A stretch of DNA of 64,000 nt. Source: Methanolinea mesophila (GTDB lineage: Archaea > Halobacteriota > Methanomicrobia > Methanomicrobiales > Methanospirillaceae). Both the position numbers and the translations under genes were made by a program. Under the pieces are notes generated by a model. That model saw only the letters and a program-made list of their open reading frames with translations, ran no database searches and was not told where the DNA came from. Where the stretch lies: assembly GCF_017873855.1 (NCBI RefSeq), contig NZ_JAGGKR010000001.1:1927529-1991528 (forward strand), written 5' to 3'. Positions 1-7,970 of this stretch are shown here, piece after piece. Within the stretch, counting starts at the first letter, position 1, and every line of letters begins with the position of its first letter.

Positions 1-293
1 TTGATATCCTTGCGCATCCCGGTCTTCTTACCTCCGAGGAGGCTGAACTTGCGAAGGAAAACGGTGTCATGGTCGAGCTGACCTCCCGCGGAGGGCACAA
101 CAGGACCAACGGCCACGTGGCCCGGGTCGCACGTGAAGCAGGGTGCACGCTCGTGGTGAACTCGGACGCGCATGCTCCACATGATCTCCTCGACAAGCGC
201 GCGAAATTCATCATAGCCACCGGATCGGGACTTAAGAATGAAGAGGCCTCCCGCGCAATCTCTTTAAATATTGAGAAAATTTTCCCGGAGTAA
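1..293 (+). CDS. PHP-domain phosphoesterase, 3' end only
   Basis: The reading frame is open from base 3 to the stop at 293, so the 5' part lies outside the window. The translation starts DILAHPGLLT and contains a conserved NSDAHAPHDL segment. Such His/Asp clusters are metal ligands of PHP-type (histidinol-phosphatase-like) phosphoesterases. About 97 C-terminal residues are visible. The substrate cannot be told from this fragment. An internal ATG at 69 is in frame but lies inside the conserved domain, so it is not the start. Confidence 0.75.
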   Translation, partial: DILAHPGLLTSEEAELAKENGVMVELTSRGGHNRTNGHVARVAREAGCTLVVNSDAHAPHDLLDKRAKFIIATGSGLKNEEASRAISLNIEKIFPE

Positions 294-319
294 AAATAAT
301 ATTTATACCTTATCGATAT

Positions 320-352
320 CTTTTTATAGACTTATCAACAATATATATAGAT
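320..352 (+). promoter_or_regulatory. TATA-rich promoter upstream of gar1-tfb
   Basis: An AT-rich stretch holds two TATA-like elements (tttttataga at 321-330, atatatatag at 341-350), 60 to 90 bases before the gar1 start. Transcription from the second would begin near 370-376 and give a short leader. The assignment is by position and composition only. Confidence 0.5.
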
Positions 353-411
353 TACTAAACATCTCACTCTGCCTGTTCCTCAGGTGAGAGGTTTGTTGAC
401 GGGGTTATCTT

Positions 412-636
412 GTGAAGGTAATTGGTAATACACTTCATACTGTCGGGTCACGCATCCTTGTTGTGCGGTGCGATCCTGCACAACTACCCAAATTGTATGG
501 CGAGGTTATCGACCGCCGCATGAAACCCGTGGGGAAGATCATCGAGATCTTCGGGAACGTATCCGCCCCTTATGCTGCCGTGCTCTGCAGGGGTCAGTGC
601 GAGAGGCTGGAAGGCGAGAAACTGTTCATAAAATAA
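412..636 (+). CDS. gar1: H/ACA RNA-protein component Gar1
   Basis: A 74-residue protein with a GTG start. The segment LPKLYGEVIDRRMKPVGKI, followed by a hydrophobic beta-rich tail, fits archaeal Gar1, a small six-stranded barrel. Gar1 binds Cbf5 in the H/ACA ribonucleoprotein that makes guide-directed pseudouridines in rRNA. Length is typical for archaeal Gar1 without the eukaryotic glycine/arginine-rich ends. Only 12 bases separate it from tfb downstream on the same strand, so the two are probably co-transcribed; a gar1-tfb pair is common in methanogens. Confidence 0.85.
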   Translation: MKVIGNTLHTVGSRILVVRCDPAQLPKLYGEVIDRRMKPVGKIIEIFGNVSAPYAAVLCRGQCERLEGEKLFIK

Positions 637-648
637 GGAGAATCAACC

Positions 649-1659
649 ATGCAGGAAGTCGAAAAACTCAAAATCCTCCAGACTGAGAGAGAGGCACTCA
701 AAGCCCGGCTCAAAGAGAGGGTAAAAGAGCACGAGAAGAAGGCGGAAGATCACACCGAGACCGTCTGCCCCGAGTGCGGCAGCAGGCAGCTGGTGCATGA
801 CTACGAGAGGGCCGAACTGGTGTGCCAGAGCTGCGGCCTTGTCATAGACGACGATTTCATCGACCGCGGGCCCGAGTGGAGGGCATTCGATCACGATCAG
901 CGCATGAAGCGTTCCAGGGTGGGCGCTCCCATGACCTTCACCATCCATGACAAAGGGCTTTCGACCATGATCGACTGGAGGAACCGGGACTCGTATGGTC
1001 GGGCAATCTCCAGCAAAAACCGTGCCCAGCTCTACCGGCTGCGGAAGTGGCAGCGCAGGATCCGGGTAAGCAACGCAACGGAGCGGAACCTTGCATTCGC
1101 TCTGAGCGAGCTGGACCGGATGGCATCGGCGCTCGGTCTTCCCCGGAACGTCAGGGAAACTGCCGCGGTGGTCTACCGCGATGCAGTGGACAAGAACCTG
1201 ATCCGTGGAAGGAGTATCGAGGGGGTCGCTGCCGCCGCCCTTTACGCCGCATGCCGCCAGTGCAGCGTGCCCCGGACCCTTGACGAGATTGCCGAGGTAT
1301 CGCGGGTATCCCGGAAAGAGATCGGAAGGACCTACCGGTTCATATCCCGCGAGCTGGGACTCAAACTCCTGCCCACCTCGCCTATCGATTACGTGCCCCG
1401 TTTCTGCTCCGGTCTAAACCTCAAGGGGGAGGTGCAGAGCCGGGCGGTGGAGATCCTCCGCCAGGCCGGCGAGCGCGAACTGACCAGCGGGCGCGGCCCC
1501 ACCGGTGTCGCTGCGGCGGCGATCTATATCTCGTCAATTCTCGGCGGAGAACGGCGTACCCAGCGGGAAGTCGCCGAGGTAGCAGGGGTGACCGAGGTCA
1601 CAATAAGGAACAGATATAAGGAACTGGCAGAGAAATTAGATATCGAGATCATTCTCTGA
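649..1659 (+). CDS. tfb: Transcription initiation factor TFB
   Basis: This 336-residue protein has the TFIIB/TFB layout. A lysine/glutamate-rich N-terminal extension of about 38 residues precedes a zinc ribbon with Cys40, Cys43, Cys59 and Cys62. A B-reader/linker (RGPEWRAF...RVGAPMT) follows, then two cyclin-like core repeats from about residue 125 to the end. TFB binds TBP on the TATA box and recruits RNA polymerase. The charged extension is longer than the minimal archaeal TFB N-terminus and looks helical. An AAGGAG ribosome-binding site lies just upstream of the ATG. Confidence 0.95.
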   Translation: MQEVEKLKILQTEREALKARLKERVKEHEKKAEDHTETVCPECGSRQLVHDYERAELVCQSCGLVIDDDFIDRGPEWRAFDHDQRMKRSRVGAPMTFTIHDKGLSTMIDWRNRDSYGRAISSKNRAQLYRLRKWQRRIRVSNATERNLAFALSELDRMASALGLPRNVRETAAVVYRDAVDKNLIRGRSIEGVAAAALYAACRQCSVPRTLDEIAEVSRVSRKEIGRTYRFISRELGLKLLPTSPIDYVPRFCSGLNLKGEVQSRAVEILRQAGERELTSGRGPTGVAAAAIYISSILGGERRTQREVAEVAGVTEVTIRNRYKELAEKLDIEIIL

Positions 1660-1669
1660 TCTCGTTTTC

Positions 1670-1741
1670 GGGCTTGTAGATCAGGGGTAGATCGTTACGT
1701 TCGCAACGTAAAGGCCGCGGGTTCGAATCCCGCCAAGTCCA
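1670..1741 (+). tRNA. tRNA-Ala (anticodon CGC)
   Basis: A 72-base cloverleaf. The acceptor GGGCTTG pairs with CAAGTCC, including the G3:U70 wobble that is the alanine identity element. The anticodon stem TTACG/CGTAA encloses loop TTCGCAA (anticodon CGC), and the T arm is GCGGGTTCGAATCCCGC. Discriminator A is at 1741 and CCA is not encoded. A T-rich stretch follows directly and may terminate transcription. It lies 10 bases after the tfb stop. Confidence 0.95.
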
Positions 1742-1863
1742 TCGTTTTTATCTTAAAACTTTTTTCACGGTCTGGTATCCAAATTCTTTCATATTCTTAC
1801 CTCTGCATAACACCGATCCATTCAGCAAGAGATATATCGTCACGGAAAAAATTAGATAGGAGA

Positions 1864-1935
1864 GGGCTCGTAGATCAGGGGTAGATCGTCACGTTTGCAA
1901 CGTGAAGGCCACGGGTTCGAATCCCGTCGAGTCCA
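1864..1935 (+). tRNA. tRNA-Ala (anticodon TGC)
   Basis: A 72-base cloverleaf nearly identical to the tRNA-Ala about 190 bases upstream. The acceptor GGGCTCG pairs with CGAGTCC and keeps G3:U70. The anticodon loop TTTGCAA gives TGC. Discriminator A is at 1935 and CCA is not encoded. The T arm and acceptor 3' strand (from 1913) are copied again 141 bases downstream in a tandem duplication. Confidence 0.95.
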
Positions 1936-2202
1936 TCGTTTCTCATGATTTTCATGGTTTTCACGGTTTTCACTTCATCCGAATGTGTGCTTTTTTCGGT
2001 GTGAAGCCAGTCACGATTGGGGGTCGAGGGGCGAAGCCCCCGGATGGGAAAAGGGGTTCGAATCCCGTCGAGTCCATCGTTTCTCATGATTTTCATGGTT
2101 TTCATGGTTTTCACTTCATCCGAATGTGTGCTTTTTTCGGTGTGAAGCCAGTCACGATTGGGGGTCGAGGAGCGAAGCCCCCGGATGGGTAACGGGGTTC
2201 GA
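1913..2202 (+). repeat. 141-bp tandem duplication including the tRNA-Ala 3' end
   Basis: Two nearly identical 141-base units run 1913-2053 and 2054-2194, and the first 8 bases of a third unit (gggttcga) follow. Each full unit starts with the T-arm and acceptor 3' strand of tRNA-Ala(TGC), then a phased run of tttcatggt/tttcacggt words, and ends in a GC-rich gggtcgag..gcgaagcccccggatggg segment. The copies differ at only a few positions (for example acggttt versus atggttt, gaggggc versus gaggagc). The second tRNA 3' end has no 5' half, so it is a dead fragment. The open frames across it are by-products of the repeat. Confidence 0.9.
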
Positions 2203-2325
2203 AGGGGCAGGGCCCCTCGGATGGAAAAAGCGGAGCCCTTCTGATGAGCAAAAAAAATTTGAAGGATGAATGCCCCCCGGCGGGAAATAAGGGTGGAGCT
2301 TCCCGGATGAGTTAGGAATAATACC
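2160..2325. repeat. Degenerate GC-rich hairpin words after the tRNA duplication
   Basis: The stretch between the duplication and the next gene repeats a loose word of the form 'gggtcgag-gcgaagcccccggatggg': cgaggagcgaagcccccgg, gaaggggcagggcccctcgg, gcggagcccttctgatgag, gtggagcttcccggatgag. Each can fold as a small hairpin (for example aggggc/gcccct). No coding frame is supported. It may be an eroded array of the same unit as the neighbouring tandem repeat. Confidence 0.5.
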
Positions 2326-2327
2326 TT

Positions 2328-2606
2328 TTAATCCACCCAGTCGAGGAGGTCGGATTTCTTACCGCTCTCTCTCCGGATCTGTGACTCGGGGATCAGGGTC
2401 TTCTCCTGTGTCGTAAAAACATCTGTTAAGGGTACGATCTCTTCGTGATGCCCGGTCTCCCGGGCAATGATAATATCCGGTGCGGGAGGTCTTGACGGCA
2501 GGCCGGAGTGCTGCCTCCCGCGCTCCAGGAGAAAGTCGATGTAATCTTCTACCTCCTTCTGCTGGTCAGGTGTAAGCCTCGAGATCTTCTCATCCAGATA
2601 TCCCAT
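2328..2606 (-). CDS. Small DUF2281-like protein
   Basis: A frame open further upstream overlaps the aldolase gene, so the start is placed at the ATG at 2606, preceded by GGGAGGAG. That gives 92 residues beginning MGYLDEKISRLTPDQQKEV. The EKISRLTPDQQKEVEDYIDFLLER helix pair resembles DUF2281/antitoxin-like proteins, where it is a dimerising N-terminal motif. The rest is polar, with a Pro-rich middle and an acidic end LLDWVD. No toxin-like partner is visible next to it. Function is unknown; an orphan antitoxin or adaptor is possible. Confidence 0.6.
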   Translation of the reverse strand: MGYLDEKISRLTPDQQKEVEDYIDFLLERGRQHSGLPSRPPAPDIIIARETGHHEEIVPLTDVFTTQEKTLIPESQIRRESGKKSDLLDWVD

Positions 2607-2649
2607 ATTGCTCGTGTGCTCCTCCCTAAGTATCGTCGGGGCGAGAATA

Positions 2650-3219
2650 TCAATCTCCCGGGGGCGGGGAACTTTCAGGGCGAGGCTGGTGAAACGCACC
2701 CAGCTGCCATAGCACCCTGCAGCTGTGCTCGACAAGAGAGGTGAGGATGTACGCTTCATCGAGACCCCTCCCTGCGGCAAATGTACCGTGGCCTTTCACG
2801 AGCACTATATTCGCAAGCCGGAGCGCTTCCGCAACGTTCCTGCCGATCTCGTCCGAACCGGGTTTTCCTTCGACTACCGAGATCACAGGGCAGAACATCA
2901 CCCCTTCGCTGTCCCGCGGGACTACCTCGTCTGTAACCAGCGAGGCCGCGACCGCGTGAGGTGGATGGGCATGCACTAACGCGGAGTGCCGGGTGGCACG
3001 GTAAACCTCCCGGTGCGCCCGGTACTCGCTCGAAGCGTCCGCCGGCACCGGCCCCTCGAACGGCACCTGCACCACCTTTCCCGGGCAATCCAGGTATGCC
3101 CCGGCGCTGGTGATGAAAAACCCGCTAACATCCCGGACGCTTATGTTCCCGAAATTCGCGTTTACAAGGCCTTCGCTCCGGAGTCTCGCCCCGATCCGCG
3201 CAAACTCACTCTCGTGCAT
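2650..3219 (-). CDS. Class II aldolase family protein (fuculose-phosphate aldolase-like)
   Basis: This 189-residue protein has the class II aldolase/adducin fold signatures. These are the phosphate loop NANFGNISVRD (residues 20-30), the zinc ligands His83 and His85 in HAHPPH, a catalytic acid Glu71 in HREVY, and the third zinc ligand His144 in VKGHGTFAAG. Family members split sugar phosphates into dihydroxyacetone phosphate and an aldehyde. Methanogen homologues are annotated as L-fuculose-1-phosphate aldolase, but the natural substrate is not evident here. It lies 31 bases downstream of the F420:NADP reductase on the same strand. Confidence 0.85.
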   Translation of the reverse strand: MHESEFARIGARLRSEGLVNANFGNISVRDVSGFFITSAGAYLDCPGKVVQVPFEGPVPADASSEYRAHREVYRATRHSALVHAHPPHAVAASLVTDEVVPRDSEGVMFCPVISVVEGKPGSDEIGRNVAEALRLANIVLVKGHGTFAAGRGLDEAYILTSLVEHSCRVLWQLGAFHQPRPESSPPPGD

Positions 3220-3250
3220 TTCTCCGTCACCAGGCCCGGGAATACCGGGT

Positions 3251-3901
3251 TCACCTGAACTGGATGCCTACGTCCCGCAACCTGTTGAACCTGGCGATGT
3301 TGAGGAGCAGGGGGGTGAGGCACTCCACCATGCAGGAGGCTGCGAGGGGCCCGGCGTCATATGCCCGGATATGAGGTATACAATTTACCAGGGTCATCAC
3401 CGTCTCCTTCGCTGCCGGATTGTCCCCGCATACGGGGATTGCGAACTCAAGATCTTCCGTCAGGGCTTTCCATTTATTGGCGGCCACCGTGTTGAATGCC
3501 GTACACAACCTGGTCCCGGCAGGAAGCTTCTTTTTGATGTAAAGCGCCGCGGATCCCTCCGGAGGAGGAGTATAGACAAAATAATCCCGTTTCTCCATCG
3601 GGTTGACCGGCGAGACCACGATCTTGTGCTCCAGGCCGTGCAAAGACGAGAGGGTGGATTCGACGTGTTTGAAAGGGAGAGCGAGGATGATCACCTCGCC
3701 CCGGTCGACCGCCTCCTGGTTGGAGACTCCGCTGATCGTGCACGACAGCCCCATATCGGTCAGGGTCCGGTAACACTCTTCGCTGCTGGTTACGGCTTTT
3801 TCCGCTTCGCGGGACCCGATGATCACTTCGTGGTGCTGGGAGAGGCGCATCGCAATCCCCTCCCCGATATCCCCGGTACCGCCGACAATACCGACCTTCA
3901 C
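3251..3901 (-). CDS. npdG: F420-dependent NADP reductase
   Basis: A 216-residue protein with a GTG start. It begins with a Rossmann motif MKVGIVGGTGDIGEGIA, followed by IIGSREAEKA, which carries the Ser-Arg used by F420:NADPH oxidoreductases to hold the NADP 2'-phosphate. The segments LALPFKHVESTL and TAFNTVAANKW are characteristic of Fno/NpdG. The enzyme moves hydride between reduced coenzyme F420 and NADP+, supplying NADPH for biosynthesis. The start abuts the stop of the thioredoxin gene (TGAGTG), indicating translational coupling. Confidence 0.93.
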   Translation of the reverse strand: MKVGIVGGTGDIGEGIAMRLSQHHEVIIGSREAEKAVTSSEECYRTLTDMGLSCTISGVSNQEAVDRGEVIILALPFKHVESTLSSLHGLEHKIVVSPVNPMEKRDYFVYTPPPEGSAALYIKKKLPAGTRLCTAFNTVAANKWKALTEDLEFAIPVCGDNPAAKETVMTLVNCIPHIRAYDAGPLAASCMVECLTPLLLNIARFNRLRDVGIQFR

Positions 3902-4174
3902 TCATTCCACCAGCGGCTTGAGCATGGAGGCCAGTGATTCGGCACCCGTGACCCCCTCAAGTGTCCTGACCACTTTTCCGTCCTTCTCGATGATAAGCGT
4001 GGGGACCACCCGGATCCCGTATTTATTCGCCAGTTCCATATTCTGGTCGACGTCGATCTTCCTGATCTCTATCGTGTCTCCCATTTTACCCTTCAATTCC
4101 TCGAGAATGGGCCCCTGGCGCTTACACGGGCCGCACCACTCAGCAAAAAAGTCCAGCAGAACAGGCTTGCTCAT
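3902..4174 (-). CDS. Thioredoxin
   Basis: A 90-residue protein with the active site WCGPC at residues 13-17 (Cys14 and Cys17) and the conserved cis-proline segment VVPTLIIEKDGK. It is a short archaeal thioredoxin/glutaredoxin-like protein, acting in the cytoplasm as a disulfide reductant. It is first in a two-gene unit with npdG, so NADPH made from F420H2 and thiol redox control may be linked; that link is inference from the gene order. Confidence 0.92.
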   Translation of the reverse strand: MSKPVLLDFFAEWCGPCKRQGPILEELKGKMGDTIEIRKIDVDQNMELANKYGIRVVPTLIIEKDGKVVRTLEGVTGAESLASMLKPLVE

Positions 4175-4228
4175 ATCGATTACCTGTTGAGTAATGGATA
4201 AAAAAAGCAGATAAAGGTTTTTGTATTG

Positions 4229-5824
4229 TTATTTGGAAAGGATTCCCATGATTATCTTCCCGTATGCCGGCCGGGTGATAAGGACCCCGATCACCACACC
4301 GAGGATGGTGATGATGGCGAATCCCCGGAGGCTGGAAAGGTCCAGCAGGGCAAGGGGGAGCATCGCGATCACGACCGTGGCCGCGGAGACCATGATGATA
4401 CCGAGTGCCCGGGTAAGCCTTTTCTGGTAAAGGGTCGGTGAAGGTACGCGTCCCTCGTGCAGGATCTCGTCGGTGATCACCACGAGCTGGTCGATCCCCG
4501 TACCAAGTACGGCGATCAGCCCGGCGATGGCGGCAAGGTCCAGTTGCTGTATAAATGTTGCAATACCAAGAAGAATGATGATCTCCGCGATGTTCGTGGC
4601 GATCATGGGAAGGACGATCGTGGGCTCACGGTATCGGTAGTAAATCACCACTCCCACCGCAACCAGCGCCAGGAGGCCGGCAAGGACCACCATGAACTTG
4701 TAATAGTCCGAGAAGTTCGCCGGAGTATATCCTGCACCTGCGACCACTACATCGACCGGCAACGCTCCCGCCCTGAGATGGATCTCCAGGTTCTTGGCGG
4801 ACTGCAGCCCTTCATCGCCCGATCCAGTGGACGCAAAAAGCTGGCGGATGGGTTCGGTCTGGATTTTTGCGGCGAGATCCTGGGAGAGGGGTGCCGAGTA
4901 CACCACCGCGTCGTCAAGGAGCATGTCGAGCCGGTGCGAATCGGGATCCGTCACCGCACCGTACTTGATGGCGGCCTGTCTGAACTGGTCGGCTCCCTGG
5001 TCGCTCAGGGTGAATGATACACCCCAGGATCCGCTGCCCGGTGGTTCCTGGCTCGGGATACCTACGCTTGTAATGGTGTCCCCGTAGAGCACGTGTTCGG
5101 TCTGGTTGCCGGTAGTGTGGATTCTGATCTCGAATTTACCCTGCTTCCCGACGATCTCCTTGGCTTCGGAGAGACTTGTCCCGGCGAGCTCCACCCTGAT
5201 GTAATGCGCGACACCGTCAAGCCCGATCAGGGGGTTGACGTTGGCATTTTTGGTGCCCAGGCTGTTCAGCTTGTTCTCCAGGATCGTCTTGACCTGCTCC
5301 GCGGTCTCCCGGGATACTCCCACCTCGTAACTGGTGAGCGTTCCGCCGGAATCCGAGAAGATCTGACGCAATTGATCTTCCGGTATGAGTTGTCGTATCT
5401 CCAGCCGGTTATCATCGATCAGATAAATCTCCGCATCGAGGTTCTTCTGGAGGTTCGTAAGGAACTGCGAAGTCGTAAGATCGGTCTCGAATCCCACAAC
5501 TTCGGACTGGAATTCCATCTGGAGCCAGGTCCCCGTCTGGAGATCAAGCCCGAACTGGAGGTTGGTAGTGAACTGGCCGTCTTCGAAATGGGGGTTTATC
5601 GCGACTATGGAGGCAGCTACGAGGATAATAACCAGGGCGACCTGCCAGTTTTTGATAATTCCAATCCAGTCTATTCCTTTTTTACCCGAAGGAGATGCAC
5701 CGGCGGAGGCTGCTTTTTTCGGGGCTGCAGCGGGAGGCTGGACCTGCTCTGCCTGGGGTTTTGCTGCTGCCGCCTGCCCGGGAGCCTCGGATTTCGTGTC
5801 CTTCTTCTCCTTCTTCCTGCTCAT
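4229..5824 (-). CDS. secD: Protein-export membrane protein SecD
   Basis: About 531 residues when started at the ATG at 5824, which overlaps the secF stop as ATGA. A longer frame upstream lies over secF and is not used. Order: an Ala/Pro/Lys-rich cytoplasmic N-terminus of about 50 residues, one membrane helix, a large external domain (including FGLDLQTGTWLQMEF and the SecD P1-like region), then five further membrane helices with the family motif near AVLGTGIDQLVVITDEIL. SecDF pulls secreted proteins across the membrane from the outside. The long low-complexity N-terminus is unusual. Confidence 0.93.
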   Translation of the reverse strand: MSRKKEKKDTKSEAPGQAAAAKPQAEQVQPPAAAPKKAASAGASPSGKKGIDWIGIIKNWQVALVIILVAASIVAINPHFEDGQFTTNLQFGLDLQTGTWLQMEFQSEVVGFETDLTTSQFLTNLQKNLDAEIYLIDDNRLEIRQLIPEDQLRQIFSDSGGTLTSYEVGVSRETAEQVKTILENKLNSLGTKNANVNPLIGLDGVAHYIRVELAGTSLSEAKEIVGKQGKFEIRIHTTGNQTEHVLYGDTITSVGIPSQEPPGSGSWGVSFTLSDQGADQFRQAAIKYGAVTDPDSHRLDMLLDDAVVYSAPLSQDLAAKIQTEPIRQLFASTGSGDEGLQSAKNLEIHLRAGALPVDVVVAGAGYTPANFSDYYKFMVVLAGLLALVAVGVVIYYRYREPTIVLPMIATNIAEIIILLGIATFIQQLDLAAIAGLIAVLGTGIDQLVVITDEILHEGRVPSPTLYQKRLTRALGIIMVSAATVVIAMLPLALLDLSSLRGFAIITILGVVIGVLITRPAYGKIIMGILSK

Positions 5825-6675
5825 CGCTCTCCCCTCCGGAGCAGGTACCACTTGATAATCCCCGCATTCGTCAGCCACGTGTTTATCATATCGATGATGA
5901 GCCCGATAATCAGGACCGTTGCGATCTCCCATATGACGATGATCTGGCCAAAAAATGCCACGACCCACATTGCCGCGACCGCCGCGAGCGTGGTGGTGGT
6001 CATGATGATACCGGTGCGGAACGCCCCCGAGAGCTTATCCTCAAGTTTTCCCTGCCTCTTCAGGGTCCGCATGGTAAGAAGGATATCACTATCCACCGAA
6101 TACCCGATGAGCATCAGCAGGGCTGCGGTCGTGGCGAGGGAAAGCTCAATTCCTACAAGGTTCATCGCCGCTGCGGTCATGACGATGTCAGCGAACGCCG
6201 AGAGCACAACCGCCGCTGCAGGCACGAACGTGCGGAACGCGATGAACACCACGATTGACATCCCGACAAACGAGAATATCAGGGCAAGGATTGACTGTTG
6301 CTGAAGTGTCTGCCCGAATGTCGCCCCGATCTGGTCGATCTTGGCATCGGGATAGTGATCGTTGATGACCGTGGCGAGCGATTGCAGTTGGTCGTCACTC
6401 ATCGGGCCGAACTTCAGGTATTTTCCATTATTGATACCGCCCGTTATGCTGATCAGGGGATAACCGGCAAACACCTCTTCCATCTGGGTATCCGTATCGG
6501 TTGTGAAGAGGGTTACCGCTGTCCCCCCGGAGAAATCAAGCCCTGGTTTCACCGGCATACCTGTCGTCGCCATCATATATCCCAGCGAGGCGAGCGCAAG
6601 TATGAGAAGAATCAGCGGGATGATTACCATCTGTTTGGGGGAATATCGATTTACATCGTAGCTGATAAATCCCAT
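5821..6675 (-). CDS. secF: Protein-export membrane protein SecF
   Basis: 284 residues with six predicted membrane segments: one near residues 16-36, then five from about 135 to 275. The SecF signature is GLDFSGGTAVTLF in the first external segment, with YSVDSDILLTMRTLKR between helices. It partners SecD in export. The gene precedes secD with a 4-base overlap, the order usual in euryarchaea and opposite to most bacteria. Confidence 0.93.
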   Translation of the reverse strand: MGFISYDVNRYSPKQMVIIPLILLILALASLGYMMATTGMPVKPGLDFSGGTAVTLFTTDTDTQMEEVFAGYPLISITGGINNGKYLKFGPMSDDQLQSLATVINDHYPDAKIDQIGATFGQTLQQQSILALIFSFVGMSIVVFIAFRTFVPAAAVVLSAFADIVMTAAAMNLVGIELSLATTAALLMLIGYSVDSDILLTMRTLKRQGKLEDKLSGAFRTGIIMTTTTLAAVAAMWVVAFFGQIIVIWEIATVLIIGLIIDMINTWLTNAGIIKWYLLRRGER

Positions 6676-6883
6676 ATCATATATGTTTGAAAGCTCGAGG
6701 GTAAAATGCTTCGGATATCGGAGGCATAATAGTCCCTAAATTGCCGTCGGATAGTAGATCAAAAAGATATTCTGCCCGGAGAGCGCTTCGCTCCGGTCTG
6801 GAAGCCTCCCTTTTACCCAGCGGGGTCCGCAACCACGAAAAAAAAGAAAAACCTTATATAAATGAGGAGAGTGAGTACCAATT
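6676..6883. promoter_or_regulatory. Intergenic region between secF and the DUF2551 gene, with a strong TATA box
   Basis: The two genes diverge here. On the plus strand, ccttatataaatg (6852-6864) is a near-ideal archaeal TATA element centred about 27 bases before the ATG at 6884. It would start transcription at or next to that codon, giving a leaderless or very short leader. On the minus strand, AT-rich steps near 6700-6715 could serve secFD. No gene is seen in these 208 bases. Confidence 0.6.
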
Positions 6884-7198
6884 ATGAGATCTCCTGCCGA
6901 GATCACTCACCTCATAGAATCCAGGTTAAACAGCTATCTCTCCCGTGACAGAACCGGCATCCGCCGTGCAATGCTCAACCTGTTTCTTCGGATCAAATCC
7001 CTCACGATAGCCCAGATCTTTTCGGCCCTTAATGAGCAGTTCAATATCAGCTATCATTCGGTGGCCGCGATGGTGGGCATAATCGCCTCGAGAATCGGTA
7101 TACTGCATGTCGTCAAGAACCGCGAGGGGACCTGCAGTATCTACCAGCTGAAGGAACAGTACAAGGAGATAGTGGTAAGGATCGTAAAGGCTGCATAA
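6884..7198 (+). CDS. DUF2551 family protein (winged-helix-like)
   Basis: 104 residues, all-helical with a short beta wing. It runs from an N-terminal helix through LFLRIKSLTIAQIFSALNEQFNISYHSVAAMVGIIASRIGIL, which looks like a helix-turn-helix, to a wing VVKNREGTCSIYQL. The pattern matches DUF2551, a small protein family of methanogens with a DNA-binding-like fold. Role unknown. Its promoter is strong and the gene stands alone, which would suit a regulator. Confidence 0.75.
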   Translation: MRSPAEITHLIESRLNSYLSRDRTGIRRAMLNLFLRIKSLTIAQIFSALNEQFNISYHSVAAMVGIIASRIGILHVVKNREGTCSIYQLKEQYKEIVVRIVKAA

Positions 7199-7260
7199 AC
7201 CCCTGACCGGTGCCCGCTCCGGGGCCAGCATAATTTTTTTCAGCCCTGCCTTCGTAGTAT

Positions 7261-7545
7261 ATGAGCATCATGTATGCTCATCCCAACGATACGTTTCATC
7301 CGGAAAATATCCATATCGCGAAGGAAGTGATCGAGTACATCGACAAAAGAGGGTGTGATTTCAGGATCTCCACATCCTGCGGGGGGCCGTTGCTCCTGCC
7401 CGTGAGTATGAAACCTCCGAAATCGACTGACTTGCAGGTTAAGGCTGGGATCCATACCATTTTTATCTCAATTCACCAGGCCCGGTACCTCAATGTCATC
7501 GACATGAGCATGATCCCACTTTTTTTTGATGATCCGGAGAATTGA
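7261..7545 (+). CDS. Conserved hypothetical protein
   Basis: 94 residues, starting at ATG 7261 or at the in-frame ATG 7270. The sequence has a segment RISTSCGGPLLLPVSMKPPKS with one Cys and a beta-rich C-terminal half ending IPLFFDDPEN. No signal peptide or membrane segment is visible, and I do not recognise the family. It ends 12 bases before the archease ATG on the same strand, so it may belong to the archease-rtcB unit. Confidence 0.6.
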   Translation: MSIMYAHPNDTFHPENIHIAKEVIEYIDKRGCDFRISTSCGGPLLLPVSMKPPKSTDLQVKAGIHTIFISIHQARYLNVIDMSMIPLFFDDPEN

Positions 7546-7556
7546 TCTCTACCGCG

Positions 7557-7964
7557 ATGAGTTACGTTGAACTGGAGCATACGGCAGACGTGAAACTAAG
7601 GGTCGAGGCAGGGACCCTTGAGGAACTTTTCTCCGAGGCCGTCCGGGCCCTGATGGCGACCATGTACGGGAGCGTGGAGCCCGGAACCCGCGCTGTCAGC
7701 GTGGAGGTACACTCTGCAGACCTTGAGGGCCTGGTCCACGATCTCCTTTCGGAGGCGCTGTTCCTTTCAGATGTCGAAGAGGTGGTCTTTTCCTCGGCCC
7801 GACTGACGATCGGGAAGGATTCCGTTTCCGGAATCCTCCTGGGGGAGCCGTTTGACCCCTCCAGGCACAGGGGGGGAAGCGAGGTCAAAGGAATCTCCTA
7901 TTCCGGAATGAAGATCGGGAAAGAGGATGATACATATATACTTGATGTCATTCTTGATGTGTGA
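7557..7964 (+). CDS. Archease (RtcB activator)
   Basis: The start is placed at ATG 7557, not at the upstream in-frame TTG, because MSYVELEHTADVKL is the usual archease N-terminus. The 135-residue protein has the HTADV motif with metal-binding Asp and the C-terminal acidic end TYILDVILDV containing the other conserved Asp. Archease helps the RNA ligase RtcB to load GTP and perform multiple turnovers in tRNA splicing. It sits 6 bases before rtcB, the classic pairing. Confidence 0.93.
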   Translation: MSYVELEHTADVKLRVEAGTLEELFSEAVRALMATMYGSVEPGTRAVSVEVHSADLEGLVHDLLSEALFLSDVEEVVFSSARLTIGKDSVSGILLGEPFDPSRHRGGSEVKGISYSGMKIGKEDDTYILDVILDV

Positions 7965-7970
7965 TGGGGT

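Noticed and set aside
1875-2192. Open frames on both strands across the tRNA-Ala duplication
   Set aside because: The frames translate tRNA and repeat DNA; their internal repetition simply reflects the 141-bp unit.
1913-2202. CRISPR array
   Set aside because: The repeats are direct copies of a 141-bp unit without unique spacers, and no cas genes are in the window.
5093-6304. 403-codon plus-strand frame
   Set aside because: Antisense to secD and secF, which have clear motifs and correct length.
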